Source of the DNA: Pseudoalteromonas rubra
GTDB taxonomy: Bacteria > Pseudomonadota > Gammaproteobacteria > Enterobacterales > Alteromonadaceae
Length of the DNA stretch: 64,000 bases
Direction of reading: 5' to 3'
Assembly (NCBI RefSeq): GCF_000238295.3
Contig: NZ_AHCD03000020.1
Location: forward strand, 496,001 to 560,000
The notes under the pieces were generated by a model. The model worked only from the letters and a program-made list of their open reading frames with translations. It was not told where the DNA came from and did no database searches. The translations under genes were made by a program, and so were the position numbers. Shown piece after piece: positions 42,958-52,264 of the stretch (position 1 is its first letter; every line of letters starts with the position of its first letter).

Positions 42958-45576
42958 ATGGATAACAAATGCTTCCTGGCGTTTTGGAAAGCTGGGGTTT
43001 TCGGGTTGATGCTTGCCTTCAATATGAAAGCGATAGCATCCACAGACGTTGTTTCCGGCTACGAATACAGAAAAAGTACGGCCTTCACAGTATCGAGTAA
43101 TGCAGATGCCAGTAGCGACTTTTTGGTCGTCAACAGCGACTCTGATACCGTGCAGCTTACCTTCGAGCGGTTTGAGGTGAAAGGCAAACCTCTGCTCATT
43201 AAACTTGCCAACACCAGTACAACAGAAACCCTGGTGATCAAATCTCGTTACCTGTCGCTCAAAGATAGGATTTCGGTTCTTGGCAAACCCGTCAATTTAA
43301 TCTTTGTATCTACTCAAGACACTCTTGATTGTACCAGTTGCTCTTTTGACAATGCAGAGCGGATCACCCTGGTGCATGGCGCTTACGGCTCAGATGATAA
43401 AATAACGACACAGACATCCGGGCGCATTTCCATTGATAACCTGAGTGCCCCTGGCGCACTGTCACTTGAAGTGATGGCCGACCAAATCAATACGTCCGGC
43501 ACGCTCGATCTTAACTTGGCAGCACAGCGTCATCCTCAAAGTGGGTTTATTCTCGCTGAGAACGGTGGATATGTGATAGGTTCTGGTGGGATTAACCTTT
43601 ATCCTGGCCAGCTAACCATCAAGTACAGCAATTTGGATCTGCTGACAGTAACCCAGAAAAATACCTCTTACAAACCAGGTGGGACCTTCAAAGCGGCGAA
43701 TATTGGCATTGTCGCATCTCAGCCTGTGGTTATTCCGACTGGGACAGAGTTTAATACTATGTCCGATGCGCTTGCGACAAGTACGCGACAAGGCCATTTT
43801 CATGCCCCCGCAGAAGGGATATTTATACAGATAGCCAAGCATGAAAGTGCCGCGTTAAAAGTGTATGGCAAGCTTTATAGTGATCGTATTGTCACAACGA
43901 AAACAATAGGTAATACAATTATTTATGCTAATGCGCGAGTGATGGCTCAAACAGTAAAGCACGTCGCAGACGGTTATCTCTTGAATCAGGGTTATGTTGA
44001 TGCTGATCACATTGAAGTGGCTACAGATCGTCTGTTCAATTATGGCACTTTAAATGGGTCGAGTATCGCCGTAGAAACAGAGGGTGATGTATACAATGCC
44101 TTTGGTGGTGTGATGAAAGCGGGTAATTTGGACCTGGATTTAAAAGATGGCATCTTCATCAATGGGTCACGCACCAGAAAATTATACAGGCCAGAGAAGC
44201 TGTCGCTTGTTGCACCATCGATTAACATCAATAGTCTTGAGCATGGTCCCTATAGCACCTACGGGACTGCTGGTGTATCGCAAAGCCGCCATAGTGCAAA
44301 AATCCATGCTAATACCTTAAAAATTGTCGCTAAAGCCATAGAAAATATAAACCCCTATCAAATCGAAGAGCCCAGTGGCGTTGACTGGGATCAGGGCATT
44401 AACGTCAGCACCACTCAATCAGAGCAGGTATCGATTGCGGCAGAGTCTAAGTTAGAGCTCAAAGCAAGTCAGTATATTCGTAATACCTCGGCTATTATGC
44501 GCCTGAATCAACCAGGTCTGTTCCATGTTGACACGCCACTCCTTTTTAACGAGCGTTACCGGCTTGAGACAACGTCTTACATCATTTCTCGTTATGTATA
44601 TACCTCAGGGCAGAATGGCAGCCGTGATCAGGTAGAAACCGGAGTTGGTACAAAAGTATCAGCCTACTCACCACCCGGGCGCATTGTGAGCTTTGGAGAT
44701 TTTGAGGTAGGCAGTAAAAATGCACCTGCAACCAGGCGGCGCATGGTTAACGCATTTTCTTATTTTGAGGTATTTGAAAACGCGCGCTTCCAAAAACTGG
44801 ATCTGGAATCCATCGGTATGATCTTAAGCAACACCCTTTCACAACAAAGTGAACAAGCGGTAAAGCATTGTCTTATTTTGGGAAGTTGTGCGGGTAATAC
44901 CATTAAAACGTCGGTTGAGGCCGAAACTTTGCTGTCTATTCACGGCGATGTCTACGGCATTAACCCTGAAGTGAGTACCACCAGTGACTTTCAACAATCA
45001 AATATAGATTCGCTGACTATCGAGCAATCAAACACAGTACATGAGTATTTTGCCAGCCGTTACACAGAGGACTTCGGTCAGGAACGCTTCAACAGATATC
45101 AGTACAGTGCAGTCTTTGATGACCCCTGGGTAAGAGCCAGTTATCAACAGTGTGACGGGTTTCGGTATGAAGAGCACGGGCAGGTACAAGTGAGAGATTG
45201 TACTACCAGACGTGTAAATGTATTGCTCCGTGACATACTTGCCGAATCATCGACTGCTGATTTTGCCGGGACAGGTTTCACCTACATACAAGTTCGAGAT
45301 ACTGCCATAGCTTATGCCAGAAATCGACAAACCGTCTCCACAGCAGAAGACTATCGATGCCGAAATACGGGGCAGGTAATTGAGTATCAATGCACAGCAA
45401 AAAATTTCCGCTTTATTGACGTACTAATCAATGAACCAGAGCAAGTGGCAACAATAAACTTCCGCTATCAGATTGAAATTGAGAATTACTGTGACCAATG
45501 CCAGGACAAGTATTCAACCCGCGACGTAGCAAAGTCCCTGCAAATCAGTGTTGCTGAATTAATGCAAGGACAGTAA
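42958..45576 (+). CDS. Large exported beta-helix protein, haemagglutinin-like
   Basis: An 872-residue exported protein with a signal peptide (about 1-28, ending KAIAS). The body is dominated by short, alternating beta-strand repeats resembling the beta-helix of FhaB/CdiA-type TpsA proteins, for example LFNYGTLNGSSIAVETEGDV and GGVMKAGNLDLDLKDGIFIN. However, I cannot find the canonical N-terminal TPS secretion domain motifs. The C-terminal about 170 residues differ: they hold cysteine pairs (QQCDGF with RDCTTRR, YRCRN with YQCTAKN, YCDQCQDKY). The gene ends 11 bp before the FhaB/CdiA-like gene, so the two are co-expressed. Possible roles are a delivery partner, scaffold or separate half of a split CdiA. 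Confidence 0.7.
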   Translation: MDNKCFLAFWKAGVFGLMLAFNMKAIASTDVVSGYEYRKSTAFTVSSNADASSDFLVVNSDSDTVQLTFERFEVKGKPLLIKLANTSTTETLVIKSRYLSLKDRISVLGKPVNLIFVSTQDTLDCTSCSFDNAERITLVHGAYGSDDKITTQTSGRISIDNLSAPGALSLEVMADQINTSGTLDLNLAAQRHPQSGFILAENGGYVIGSGGINLYPGQLTIKYSNLDLLTVTQKNTSYKPGGTFKAANIGIVASQPVVIPTGTEFNTMSDALATSTRQGHFHAPAEGIFIQIAKHESAALKVYGKLYSDRIVTTKTIGNTIIYANARVMAQTVKHVADGYLLNQGYVDADHIEVATDRLFNYGTLNGSSIAVETEGDVYNAFGGVMKAGNLDLDLKDGIFINGSRTRKLYRPEKLSLVAPSININSLEHGPYSTYGTAGVSQSRHSAKIHANTLKIVAKAIENINPYQIEEPSGVDWDQGINVSTTQSEQVSIAAESKLELKASQYIRNTSAIMRLNQPGLFHVDTPLLFNERYRLETTSYIISRYVYTSGQNGSRDQVETGVGTKVSAYSPPGRIVSFGDFEVGSKNAPATRRRMVNAFSYFEVFENARFQKLDLESIGMILSNTLSQQSEQAVKHCLILGSCAGNTIKTSVEAETLLSIHGDVYGINPEVSTTSDFQQSNIDSLTIEQSNTVHEYFASRYTEDFGQERFNRYQYSAVFDDPWVRASYQQCDGFRYEEHGQVQVRDCTTRRVNVLLRDILAESSTADFAGTGFTYIQVRDTAIAYARNRQTVSTAEDYRCRNTGQVIEYQCTAKNFRFIDVLINEPEQVATINFRYQIEIENYCDQCQDKYSTRDVAKSLQISVAELMQGQ

Positions 45577-45587
45577 AGGAACATACA

Positions 45588-48500
45588 ATGAAGAAAAATG
45601 ATTTTTCGGGTCAGTCAGTCCCTTTCTATAAAAAAGCTATCACGTATCTGAATATTTTTATGCTGCTGGGTCAAATGAGTTTGCCGACCCTGGCCTACGC
45701 TTATAACGCTTTTGATAAACTGGATGCGGCTCAGGTACTCAACAACTCTCCTGCATTCACGAAAACCTCTGACAGTAAAAGCGAGACTCAGTATGTCAAG
45801 TCAGAGCATATTGTAGAGCAGGTTCGCGCTCAGACAGCTCAAACCATTGCGGGCTTCCATAAGACTTTGCTGAAGAACAGAAAGTATGCGCTGCCAGCCC
45901 CTCAGGAAATTCCGATAATCAGTGATGCGGGTAAGATTATTTATACCCATTACCCGCTGGCAAAGCAGGTTGGTGATCGGTTCGTACAAACGCGCCTGAT
46001 CCGCTCACAGATATACGCAGAGCTGGACCGGAGTATGATTTCACCGGCCTATGCAGATGAAACAGATCAGATAGTTCAGCTTTATCAAAATGCCTATGAA
46101 CTGGCAGGCAAAGCCAATGTGACTTTTGGTGAGAAGATCTCAGCATCCGTTTATGCCAGCTTTGGTAAAGACTTTATCTGGCCAGAGTTCAGAGAAATAA
46201 ACTCAGAGCAAGTATTAACTCCGGTTGTTCATCTCAGCGCCAGTACATTAGAAACGCGCTCTGTTAACGGACATCTGGTTGAGTTTACTGGCAATGATGT
46301 CAACTTCAGGGACATTACTGTTAACAGTGGCACCCTGCGCACTGGCAAAAATACCTATCTAAGAACAGCTCGTGACTTGACGGTCAACCCGGGCGCACAA
46401 GTGGCCTCCGATGGCGACCTGAATCTGTTTGTCGGTGGCACGCTAAGAAATCACTCAGGTAATCTCAGTGCTGCACAAAATGTACAAATTATTGCGGGTC
46501 AGTATGAACAAAAAACGCTGGTACACCGCTTCTCCAACCGCTATGAGCAAGGTACGCGTTTTGGCCAGATAGCTTCTGTAAATGGTGAGAATATCAGCAT
46601 TTACAGCATGGGCGATCTTGTTGTTGAGGGGGGGACCATCGATGGTAACAACATCAGCCTGCGCGCCGATGGCAACATTCGTCTGCTCTCTCAGCAAACC
46701 AGTTACGTTAATAATGCGCCCGTAGGTAATTACGACCATACAAGCAGTGAAATTGAACACCTGACCACTAAGCTCACCGCCAAAGACAGTATTTATCTGA
46801 TGGCCTCGGGTGCCATTGAGCTTAAAGCCGCAGAGCTGCATGCCGATCAGGGCGTGATTGATATTTTGGCGCTTCAGGGTGTGTTTATTCTGAATGAGTT
46901 CAATGAATCTCAGAGCACCAAAAGTGGTAAATGGGGCAAAACCACAGAAGAAGAGCAAGAGTTCCAGACCATTGCTATCCGCTCAGCGCTGGAGGCCGGT
47001 AAAGGCGTTCGAATTGCGTCAGAGTTTGGTGATATCACCTTACAGGCTACGCAAATTACCTCAGGCACAGGCACCAGCATCGATGCCCGCAACGGCCGGG
47101 TAAACCTGCTGTTGGCCAAAGAGCAGGATCATTATTTCTACAACAAGGTCAAAAAAGGCACCTGGAAAATCAAGACCGAAACCAAACAGGATACGGTCGA
47201 CACTGCAGTTTATAACCAGATCATCGGCGGCGTTAAAGTCAATGCCACTCATGGTATTACCCTGGAGCTGGGGCAGTACGAGGGGGAAGATGTATCGACG
47301 ATCATCAGTAGCTTTGCGGGCTCATCCACGCTCGGCTGGATGAATCAGCTGTATGAAAATAATGACGCGAACTCAAGCAATAATCTGAGTATTGTCACTA
47401 CGGAGCTGACAAAGCTTCATATTGACAAAAAAACCAGTACCCTGAGCCCTGCGGCCATGGCGATCGTTGCCATTGCGGTATCGGTTGCGATGGGGCCAGC
47501 CGGTGCAGGGTGGATAGGTACCGAAGGGGCTATTGCCGCTGCGTTTGAAAGTGCAGCCATGGGGTCAGCGATGTCGGCGGCGGCTGTCACCTTAACCACT
47601 CAGGCTGCGACCAGCCTCGCGGGAGGCAATAGTGTTGGTGACACGCTCGAGACAATGATGAGCAGTGATAGTCTTAAATCACTGGCCATTGCTATGGCAA
47701 CTGCGGGTATGCTGAGCGGCCTGGATGATCTGCAGTTTTTTGGAAAAGTTGACCCTAATGCGCAATTTCTAAGTTCAGATACACTGATCTCTATTGGTAA
47801 TCAGGCCACTGAAGCCATCGTTACTGCCACTGTTCGTGCAGGTATATCAGCAGCTATAAATGGCGGGAGCTTTGACGGATTTAAGCAAGACTTTATTACC
47901 AACCTTAAAACCCACGCAATTAGCAGCCTTGGCGAAGGCATGGCCAAGGAAATTGGTGATCTGGTCGAAAATGGAAAAATAAACCAGGCTGTTCGCTATT
48001 TGTCTCATGCCGCCTTGGGGTGTGCTATTGGGGCTGCCACGGCTGAAGTCAGTGACAGCGCAGGTTCAGGGATTGCTTGTGCATCTGGTGCGGGTGGTGC
48101 GGTTATTGGCGAGGTGATTGCTGATTCATTCAATTCGCAGCAGGATTACGACGGTAAAAAAGCCGCGCTGGATCAGGAACTCGAAGCGCTGGGCCTGGAT
48201 ATCAATAACTTTGATAATCTAACCCCGAGTGAAAAACTTAAACTCGTTAATTCAACGTCAGTGGTTGAGCAGTTTGAAGCGCTTCAACGTATCAAAGCTC
48301 AGGGGGTCGACCTGGCCAAACTTGGGGCCGGTTTGTCTGCCTTTATTGCCGGTGGCGAGGTAAACATTGCCGCAGATGCCGGTGAAAATGCTGCACAAAA
48401 CAATGCATTCTGGTTCGTACTGCAAATTGGCTATGGCCTGTACAAAGCCTACGAGCTTTATCAGACGGTTGAATCCATCGCGGCGCTGGGCGTTGAGCTT

Positions 48501-49409
48501 AAAAATGCCAAAGACGACGCTGAAAGAAACCAAATTCTGCTGAGGGCTGCGACGAACCTGGGCGTAGAGATTGTTGTCGGTAAAACTGCGTCTGCTACTT
48601 TCGGTGTACTCATCAAAAAAGCGCGCGACAGTGGACTGTTGCCTGATGATGCCCTCGATGAAGCCGCCGCGATTTACAATCGCATGACCGAAGGCAAACT
48701 GAAAGACTATAAGCCTGGACAAGGGCAGGGCCGTAAAACAAACCCCGGCCCGGAAGTGGATAACGACAGGCACAACTTCCCGGAAAACTATGAGAAGCTA
48801 CCCGATGGCACATTTAAAGGGCCCGGTGGCGGTATTTTCACAGACTCAGGGTACACCTCAGAAAATGGTTTCCCTATTTTCCAGCGTACCTCTGGCGGCT
48901 ACTTTTACATTGGCAGTGATGGCAAACAAGTTAGAGTTAATTCCCCCAGAGAGCACGGCGACTTCCATAAAGTAGATGATGTATGGGCGCCGGGAGTTAA
49001 GCCTATCCAGCGAGGCAGGCAGATACAAGACTCAGTATTCAAAAATGAGTATGAAGCTTACGGGTGGGGCAATACGGATGAGTACAGAATATGGAGTGAT
49101 AAAGAAGGCAGATATGTCGATGCAAAAGGCCGAAACTTCCCACTGATTGACTTTCATCGCGGCGATGAAGTAGTTAGCCTGAAGTCAATTAATACCAATG
49201 GGTCTGATTGGATTAGACGTACAGAAGCGCATATAGACGATTTGTCGAAGCGTGGTATTATCGGCAGCAGCGGTAATCCCGTCCCTAAGGATAATCGAAT
49301 ACTGGACATTCGAGTACAGCCGGGAGGGCTGAGCCAGGTTAGAGGGTTAGTTACCTATGGTGAATCACTCGGCATAAAGGTTATTGTTAAGGAGTTTACT
49401 GGAAAATGA
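45588..49409 (+). CDS. CdiA/FhaB-like polymorphic toxin with DUF637-like region
   Basis: A 1273-residue exported protein, much shorter than classic CdiA. The signal peptide is about residues 1-38 (ending LAYAYNAF). Beta-helix repeats run from about 215 to 600 (LRADGNIRLLSQQTSY, SKWGK-type FHA-2-like stretch near 440). A hydrophobic Ala/Gly-rich DUF637-like region spans about 620-720 and a second glycine-rich segment (GCAIGAATAEVSDSAGSG) about 807-845. The C-terminal 200-230 residues after a Gly/Pro-rich linker look like a toxin module. Its core IDFHRGDEVVSLKSINT is reminiscent of PD-(D/E)XK nucleases, but this is tentative. The stop overlaps the next gene by 4 bp, typical of toxin-immunity pairs. 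No VENN motif was seen. Confidence 0.82.
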   Translation: MKKNDFSGQSVPFYKKAITYLNIFMLLGQMSLPTLAYAYNAFDKLDAAQVLNNSPAFTKTSDSKSETQYVKSEHIVEQVRAQTAQTIAGFHKTLLKNRKYALPAPQEIPIISDAGKIIYTHYPLAKQVGDRFVQTRLIRSQIYAELDRSMISPAYADETDQIVQLYQNAYELAGKANVTFGEKISASVYASFGKDFIWPEFREINSEQVLTPVVHLSASTLETRSVNGHLVEFTGNDVNFRDITVNSGTLRTGKNTYLRTARDLTVNPGAQVASDGDLNLFVGGTLRNHSGNLSAAQNVQIIAGQYEQKTLVHRFSNRYEQGTRFGQIASVNGENISIYSMGDLVVEGGTIDGNNISLRADGNIRLLSQQTSYVNNAPVGNYDHTSSEIEHLTTKLTAKDSIYLMASGAIELKAAELHADQGVIDILALQGVFILNEFNESQSTKSGKWGKTTEEEQEFQTIAIRSALEAGKGVRIASEFGDITLQATQITSGTGTSIDARNGRVNLLLAKEQDHYFYNKVKKGTWKIKTETKQDTVDTAVYNQIIGGVKVNATHGITLELGQYEGEDVSTIISSFAGSSTLGWMNQLYENNDANSSNNLSIVTTELTKLHIDKKTSTLSPAAMAIVAIAVSVAMGPAGAGWIGTEGAIAAAFESAAMGSAMSAAAVTLTTQAATSLAGGNSVGDTLETMMSSDSLKSLAIAMATAGMLSGLDDLQFFGKVDPNAQFLSSDTLISIGNQATEAIVTATVRAGISAAINGGSFDGFKQDFITNLKTHAISSLGEGMAKEIGDLVENGKINQAVRYLSHAALGCAIGAATAEVSDSAGSGIACASGAGGAVIGEVIADSFNSQQDYDGKKAALDQELEALGLDINNFDNLTPSEKLKLVNSTSVVEQFEALQRIKAQGVDLAKLGAGLSAFIAGGEVNIAADAGENAAQNNAFWFVLQIGYGLYKAYELYQTVESIAALGVELKNAKDDAERNQILLRAATNLGVEIVVGKTASATFGVLIKKARDSGLLPDDALDEAAAIYNRMTEGKLKDYKPGQGQGRKTNPGPEVDNDRHNFPENYEKLPDGTFKGPGGGIFTDSGYTSENGFPIFQRTSGGYFYIGSDGKQVRVNSPREHGDFHKVDDVWAPGVKPIQRGRQIQDSVFKNEYEAYGWGNTDEYRIWSDKEGRYVDAKGRNFPLIDFHRGDEVVSLKSINTNGSDWIRRTEAHIDDLSKRGIIGSSGNPVPKDNRILDIRVQPGGLSQVRGLVTYGESLGIKVIVKEFTGK

Positions 49410-50227
49410 GTTTAAAGCTAAATATCAACTTTTTGCCCAACCAGTTCCCCAGAGCGTTAACGCTCTGGGAACTAGCTGATCTTAGTCGAGCACTGACAGA
49501 CCTCGAAGGGCTAACCAAGTTGGTTAATATCGACACTTGTCGAACCACCAAGATCGAAAACTTTGTAAAGAGTAAAGATAAGGCTCGCACGAGGCCCTAT
49601 ACTTTTTCAGTTCGCCATCCGGATAAAGAGCGTGAAGGAGATAATGCATTGCTCTTTTCCACAATGGAGGACTGGCACTTTGATCAGCTGGTTATGTGGG
49701 GGTTTGATAAATTAATTGAACAGCGTGAGCAGTGGTGGCAACCTGTATTGCAGCACCCAGGATTTATTATGGCGCGGCTGATGTCGGAATTATTTGATAT
49801 CCGACAAAGCTCAGGAAGCTTAATGGTACATGACTCTTATGGTTGGGCTCATGACCATCTCCCTAAAATCAGTAACGGAAAGCCACCACCAATAGATGAA
49901 ATGGTCATTGATACCCGGGTTAATCCCGGCCATTGGCGGTTCAAACCCGGCTATATTGAGGGCGTGTCTTCAGAAATGTGGTTAGGTCAGCACTTCTTTA
50001 AGCATGTCAGGCTGGATAAACAAGCTTTGTATGACGTGGATTGGCTGGAAGTCACTGAGCTGGGCAATGTCACCCATATAAAGGCATACCATAAGCCTTT
50101 TGACAGCGATGTGGGCGAGCAACGAGACCTGCAAATTAAACTCAGAAAGCTCCTGTTTGGCCAATCCCCTCACACCGAAGACCCAGAGTTTAAATTATTA
50201 AGCGAGTTTCGACCCCCGGTGCGTTAG
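49406..50227 (+). CDS. Putative immunity protein of the CdiA-like toxin
   Basis: Unrecognised 273-residue cytoplasmic protein with no signal or membrane helix. The only strong clue is position: it overlaps the toxin gene by ATGA and has a good AAGGAG inside the toxin's last codons. Sequence is rich in Trp/His/Asp (WHFDQLVMWGFDKLIEQREQ, MVHDSYGWAHDHLP, IDTRVNPGHWRFKPGYIEG). Larger than most CdiI proteins (100-180 residues), so it might have a second role. Binding to the adjacent C-terminal domain is inferred. Confidence 0.65.
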   Translation: MSLKLNINFLPNQFPRALTLWELADLSRALTDLEGLTKLVNIDTCRTTKIENFVKSKDKARTRPYTFSVRHPDKEREGDNALLFSTMEDWHFDQLVMWGFDKLIEQREQWWQPVLQHPGFIMARLMSELFDIRQSSGSLMVHDSYGWAHDHLPKISNGKPPPIDEMVIDTRVNPGHWRFKPGYIEGVSSEMWLGQHFFKHVRLDKQALYDVDWLEVTELGNVTHIKAYHKPFDSDVGEQRDLQIKLRKLLFGQSPHTEDPEFKLLSEFRPPVR

Positions 50228-50302
50228 CTCGGCAGCACCAATTTTGAGAACCCCACCCCAAACTGGCGTAGAGGATAGCCTGTCATCCAAACGCCAATTT
50301 AG

Positions 50303-50827
50303 GATGGATGTCCTTGGTGTCCCTGCTCAGCCCCTAAATCGGATGTTCCTATCGATCCCTGGCTGGAAGGGGTGGATACAAGTAAGGTGTTTAGTGGGAC
50401 TAAAGGGAAGCGAGAAGATCTACGTTCAAATTTTCCTGATATAGGAAAAGACGAGGAAGCTCACCATGTAATCCCTTGGGCAGTAGGAAAGAACCATAAA
50501 CTAATATCTAGGTTACAGTTTGATTTGAACGACTTTATAAATGGTAAAGAGTTGAAAGCAAATCGAGTATATAAAGATGACCTTGATTATGAAGGGCAAT
50601 TGCATGGCACTCATCCAGAGTATAATCACGCGATGAAACAAGTATTGGACGCTATTGATAGTTCGAATCGCGATGACAATACAAAAAAAGAAATGCTGAT
50701 CGAGGTCATTGAGCGTGCTAAAATCCACTTAGACATGAATGAGCCTCCATTAATGAACAAACACGGTAGTTTACGAGAGAAGTGGGTTGAGGTCCTGATG
50801 CCAGCGATCGACCGGAGAAAGAACTAA
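50303..50827 (+). pseudogene. Orphan AHH-family nuclease toxin module
   Basis: A toxin fragment without delivery domain. The frame is open from 50303 after a TAG; the best internal start is GTG 50372 (151 residues), without a clear ribosome site. The domain has AHHVIPWAVGKNH, DFINGKELKAN and LHGTHPEYNHAM, the arrangement of the AHH branch of HNH/endonuclease VII nucleases found at the C-termini of CDI and Rhs toxins. The upstream codons (VPIDPWLEGVDTSKVFSG) look like the tail of a larger lost gene. It lies behind an intact toxin-immunity pair, as orphan cdiA-CT modules do. One base overlaps the following gene. Confidence 0.72.
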
Positions 50828-51480
50828 TGCTTTTGAATTATCAAGATATTCACTCAGAGTTGCTGGCCAAAGAATTGATGCTAGTTGAGAAGGTTTATAC
50901 CAGCAAGGGTTTTATGATGGGCCTTTTCCTTAGCTCTCTGCTTCCAAAGAATTTAGAAGGGTTCAGAATCTTTAAAGACCCTATCAATTTGGACATGCGT
51001 ATCGACACTCCTGGCTATTGTAGTGATGAGCCAGAAAAATGGGAGTTTCAGAATCTCCCATATCTCTTGGATGATGAGCAAGGAAGAATTCTATATGGTG
51101 ATGTTGTTGACGTAGATGCACTCGAGAAAAGGTACAAGTTGCTTAGAGAAGGTTTTCTTAAAGACTTTGGGGTGTTACCCCATGAGAGAATGTCAGCGCT
51201 CCGTACTAGGGAGCACGACTTGGCTATGCAAACTGCATTCTCACTGACCAGCACTAATGTCGAGTATATATTTCATCATCTAATTCCTGATATTGTTCAT
51301 GCTCACTTCGTGATGATTGTTGATGCTGCCATTTTTGGGGGCTTAGACAATTCGCCAATTCTTAAAAGGGTACTAGACTGTTACCGGCTTGGTGGTATGC
51401 CGGGCGGTTGGGTTGGTCCTTTACCTGAAGATGGCGGGACGCCAGAGCAGTGTATGGAGCTGTATCACCTCGGTGAATAG
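50827..51480 (+). CDS. Putative immunity protein of the orphan AHH toxin
   Basis: Unrecognised 217-residue cytoplasmic protein, acidic, with no signal peptide or membrane helix. It begins on the last base of the orphan toxin's stop codon. Segments such as SLLPKNLEGFRIFKDPINLD and VEYIFHHLIPDIVHAHFVMI suggest a mixed alpha/beta fold. Local composition is clearly more AT-rich than the housekeeping genes. Immunity function is inferred only from the toxin-immunity arrangement. Confidence 0.6.
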   Translation: MLLNYQDIHSELLAKELMLVEKVYTSKGFMMGLFLSSLLPKNLEGFRIFKDPINLDMRIDTPGYCSDEPEKWEFQNLPYLLDDEQGRILYGDVVDVDALEKRYKLLREGFLKDFGVLPHERMSALRTREHDLAMQTAFSLTSTNVEYIFHHLIPDIVHAHFVMIVDAAIFGGLDNSPILKRVLDCYRLGGMPGGWVGPLPEDGGTPEQCMELYHLGE

Positions 51481-51606
51481 CTTAATGGCGAAGCTTTTAA
51501 AAGATTTCTTTGGCGTATGAAAAAACGCGTCATAAGCGTGAAAAAAGGAACCGGGCGAGTCCAATCGCACTCGTCCATAATTTAACAAGTAACAGAACTA
51601 CAAATA

Positions 51607-52110
51607 ATGAAGTCTTTAACAAATCTGAGTTTAGTGTGTTTAACATTGGCTGCGGCCGGGTGTAGCGCGGTGTCTTATCAGTCTATGGGGATCCGTGGCG
51701 GCTACTCCGAAAAGCAGCTCAATGAGCACACTTATCGGGTGCATTATTCTGGTAATGGCAGTGTTTCGCTGGAACAGGCGATTGATTTTGCCTTGTTGCG
51801 TAGCGCTGTGATTGCCCAGCAGCACGGGTCGGATACGTTTATCAGCTCAAATTATTCAGCCAATGTGTCCAGCACGTATGCCGGGACTCCGGGTGTTTAT
51901 GTGAGTAAGCCCAGTGTGTATCTGGATATTGCGCTGAATAATGAGCAGGCACCCAATAACACCGCTGCCTGCGGTGATTTTGCAAATCTGTTTCAACTTA
52001 TGGCGATGCAAGAAACGCCGCGCCCCTTTAGCCATGATACCCAGGCATGCATTGAACAGGTGCAGCACAAATATCAGCTCACTGAGCAACAGGTGTTTGA
52101 TAAAAAATAG
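51607..52110 (+). CDS. CC0125/CC1285-like lipoprotein
   Basis: A 167-residue lipoprotein with lipobox AAGC (Cys19). The mature segment GGYSEKQLNEHTYRVHYSGN followed by AIDFALLRSAVIAQQHGSDTF matches what I know of the CC0125/CC1285 lipoprotein family, whose function is unknown. The C-terminal half has two more cysteines (AACGDF, QACIEQ) that could form a disulfide. It lies between the toxin locus and the collagen-like protein gene; no operon partner is evident. Confidence 0.78.
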   Translation: MKSLTNLSLVCLTLAAAGCSAVSYQSMGIRGGYSEKQLNEHTYRVHYSGNGSVSLEQAIDFALLRSAVIAQQHGSDTFISSNYSANVSSTYAGTPGVYVSKPSVYLDIALNNEQAPNNTAACGDFANLFQLMAMQETPRPFSHDTQACIEQVQHKYQLTEQQVFDKK

Positions 52111-52264
52111 TTTGAGACATGCAGAAGCTGGCTGCGCATTTGTGGTCTGTGTAGATTAGTTCTATCGTCGGCTTTGCTTTTGGTGAAGTTGATAGCCAGA
52201 GAGGATGTTTGTGGCAGGTAAGGCAAGTGCTGTCTAATGTGTTTATTAAACAGCACCTGTTGCG

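Noticed and set aside
42958..45576. Treating the 872-aa gene as a frameshifted 5' half of the CdiA-like gene
   Set aside because: It ends in a stop followed by a ribosome site, and the next gene has its own signal peptide, so both appear to be intact genes.
50244..50444. 66-codon frame before the orphan toxin
   Set aside because: Overlaps the AHH frame in another phase, no protein similarity recognised; the AHH frame explains the region better.
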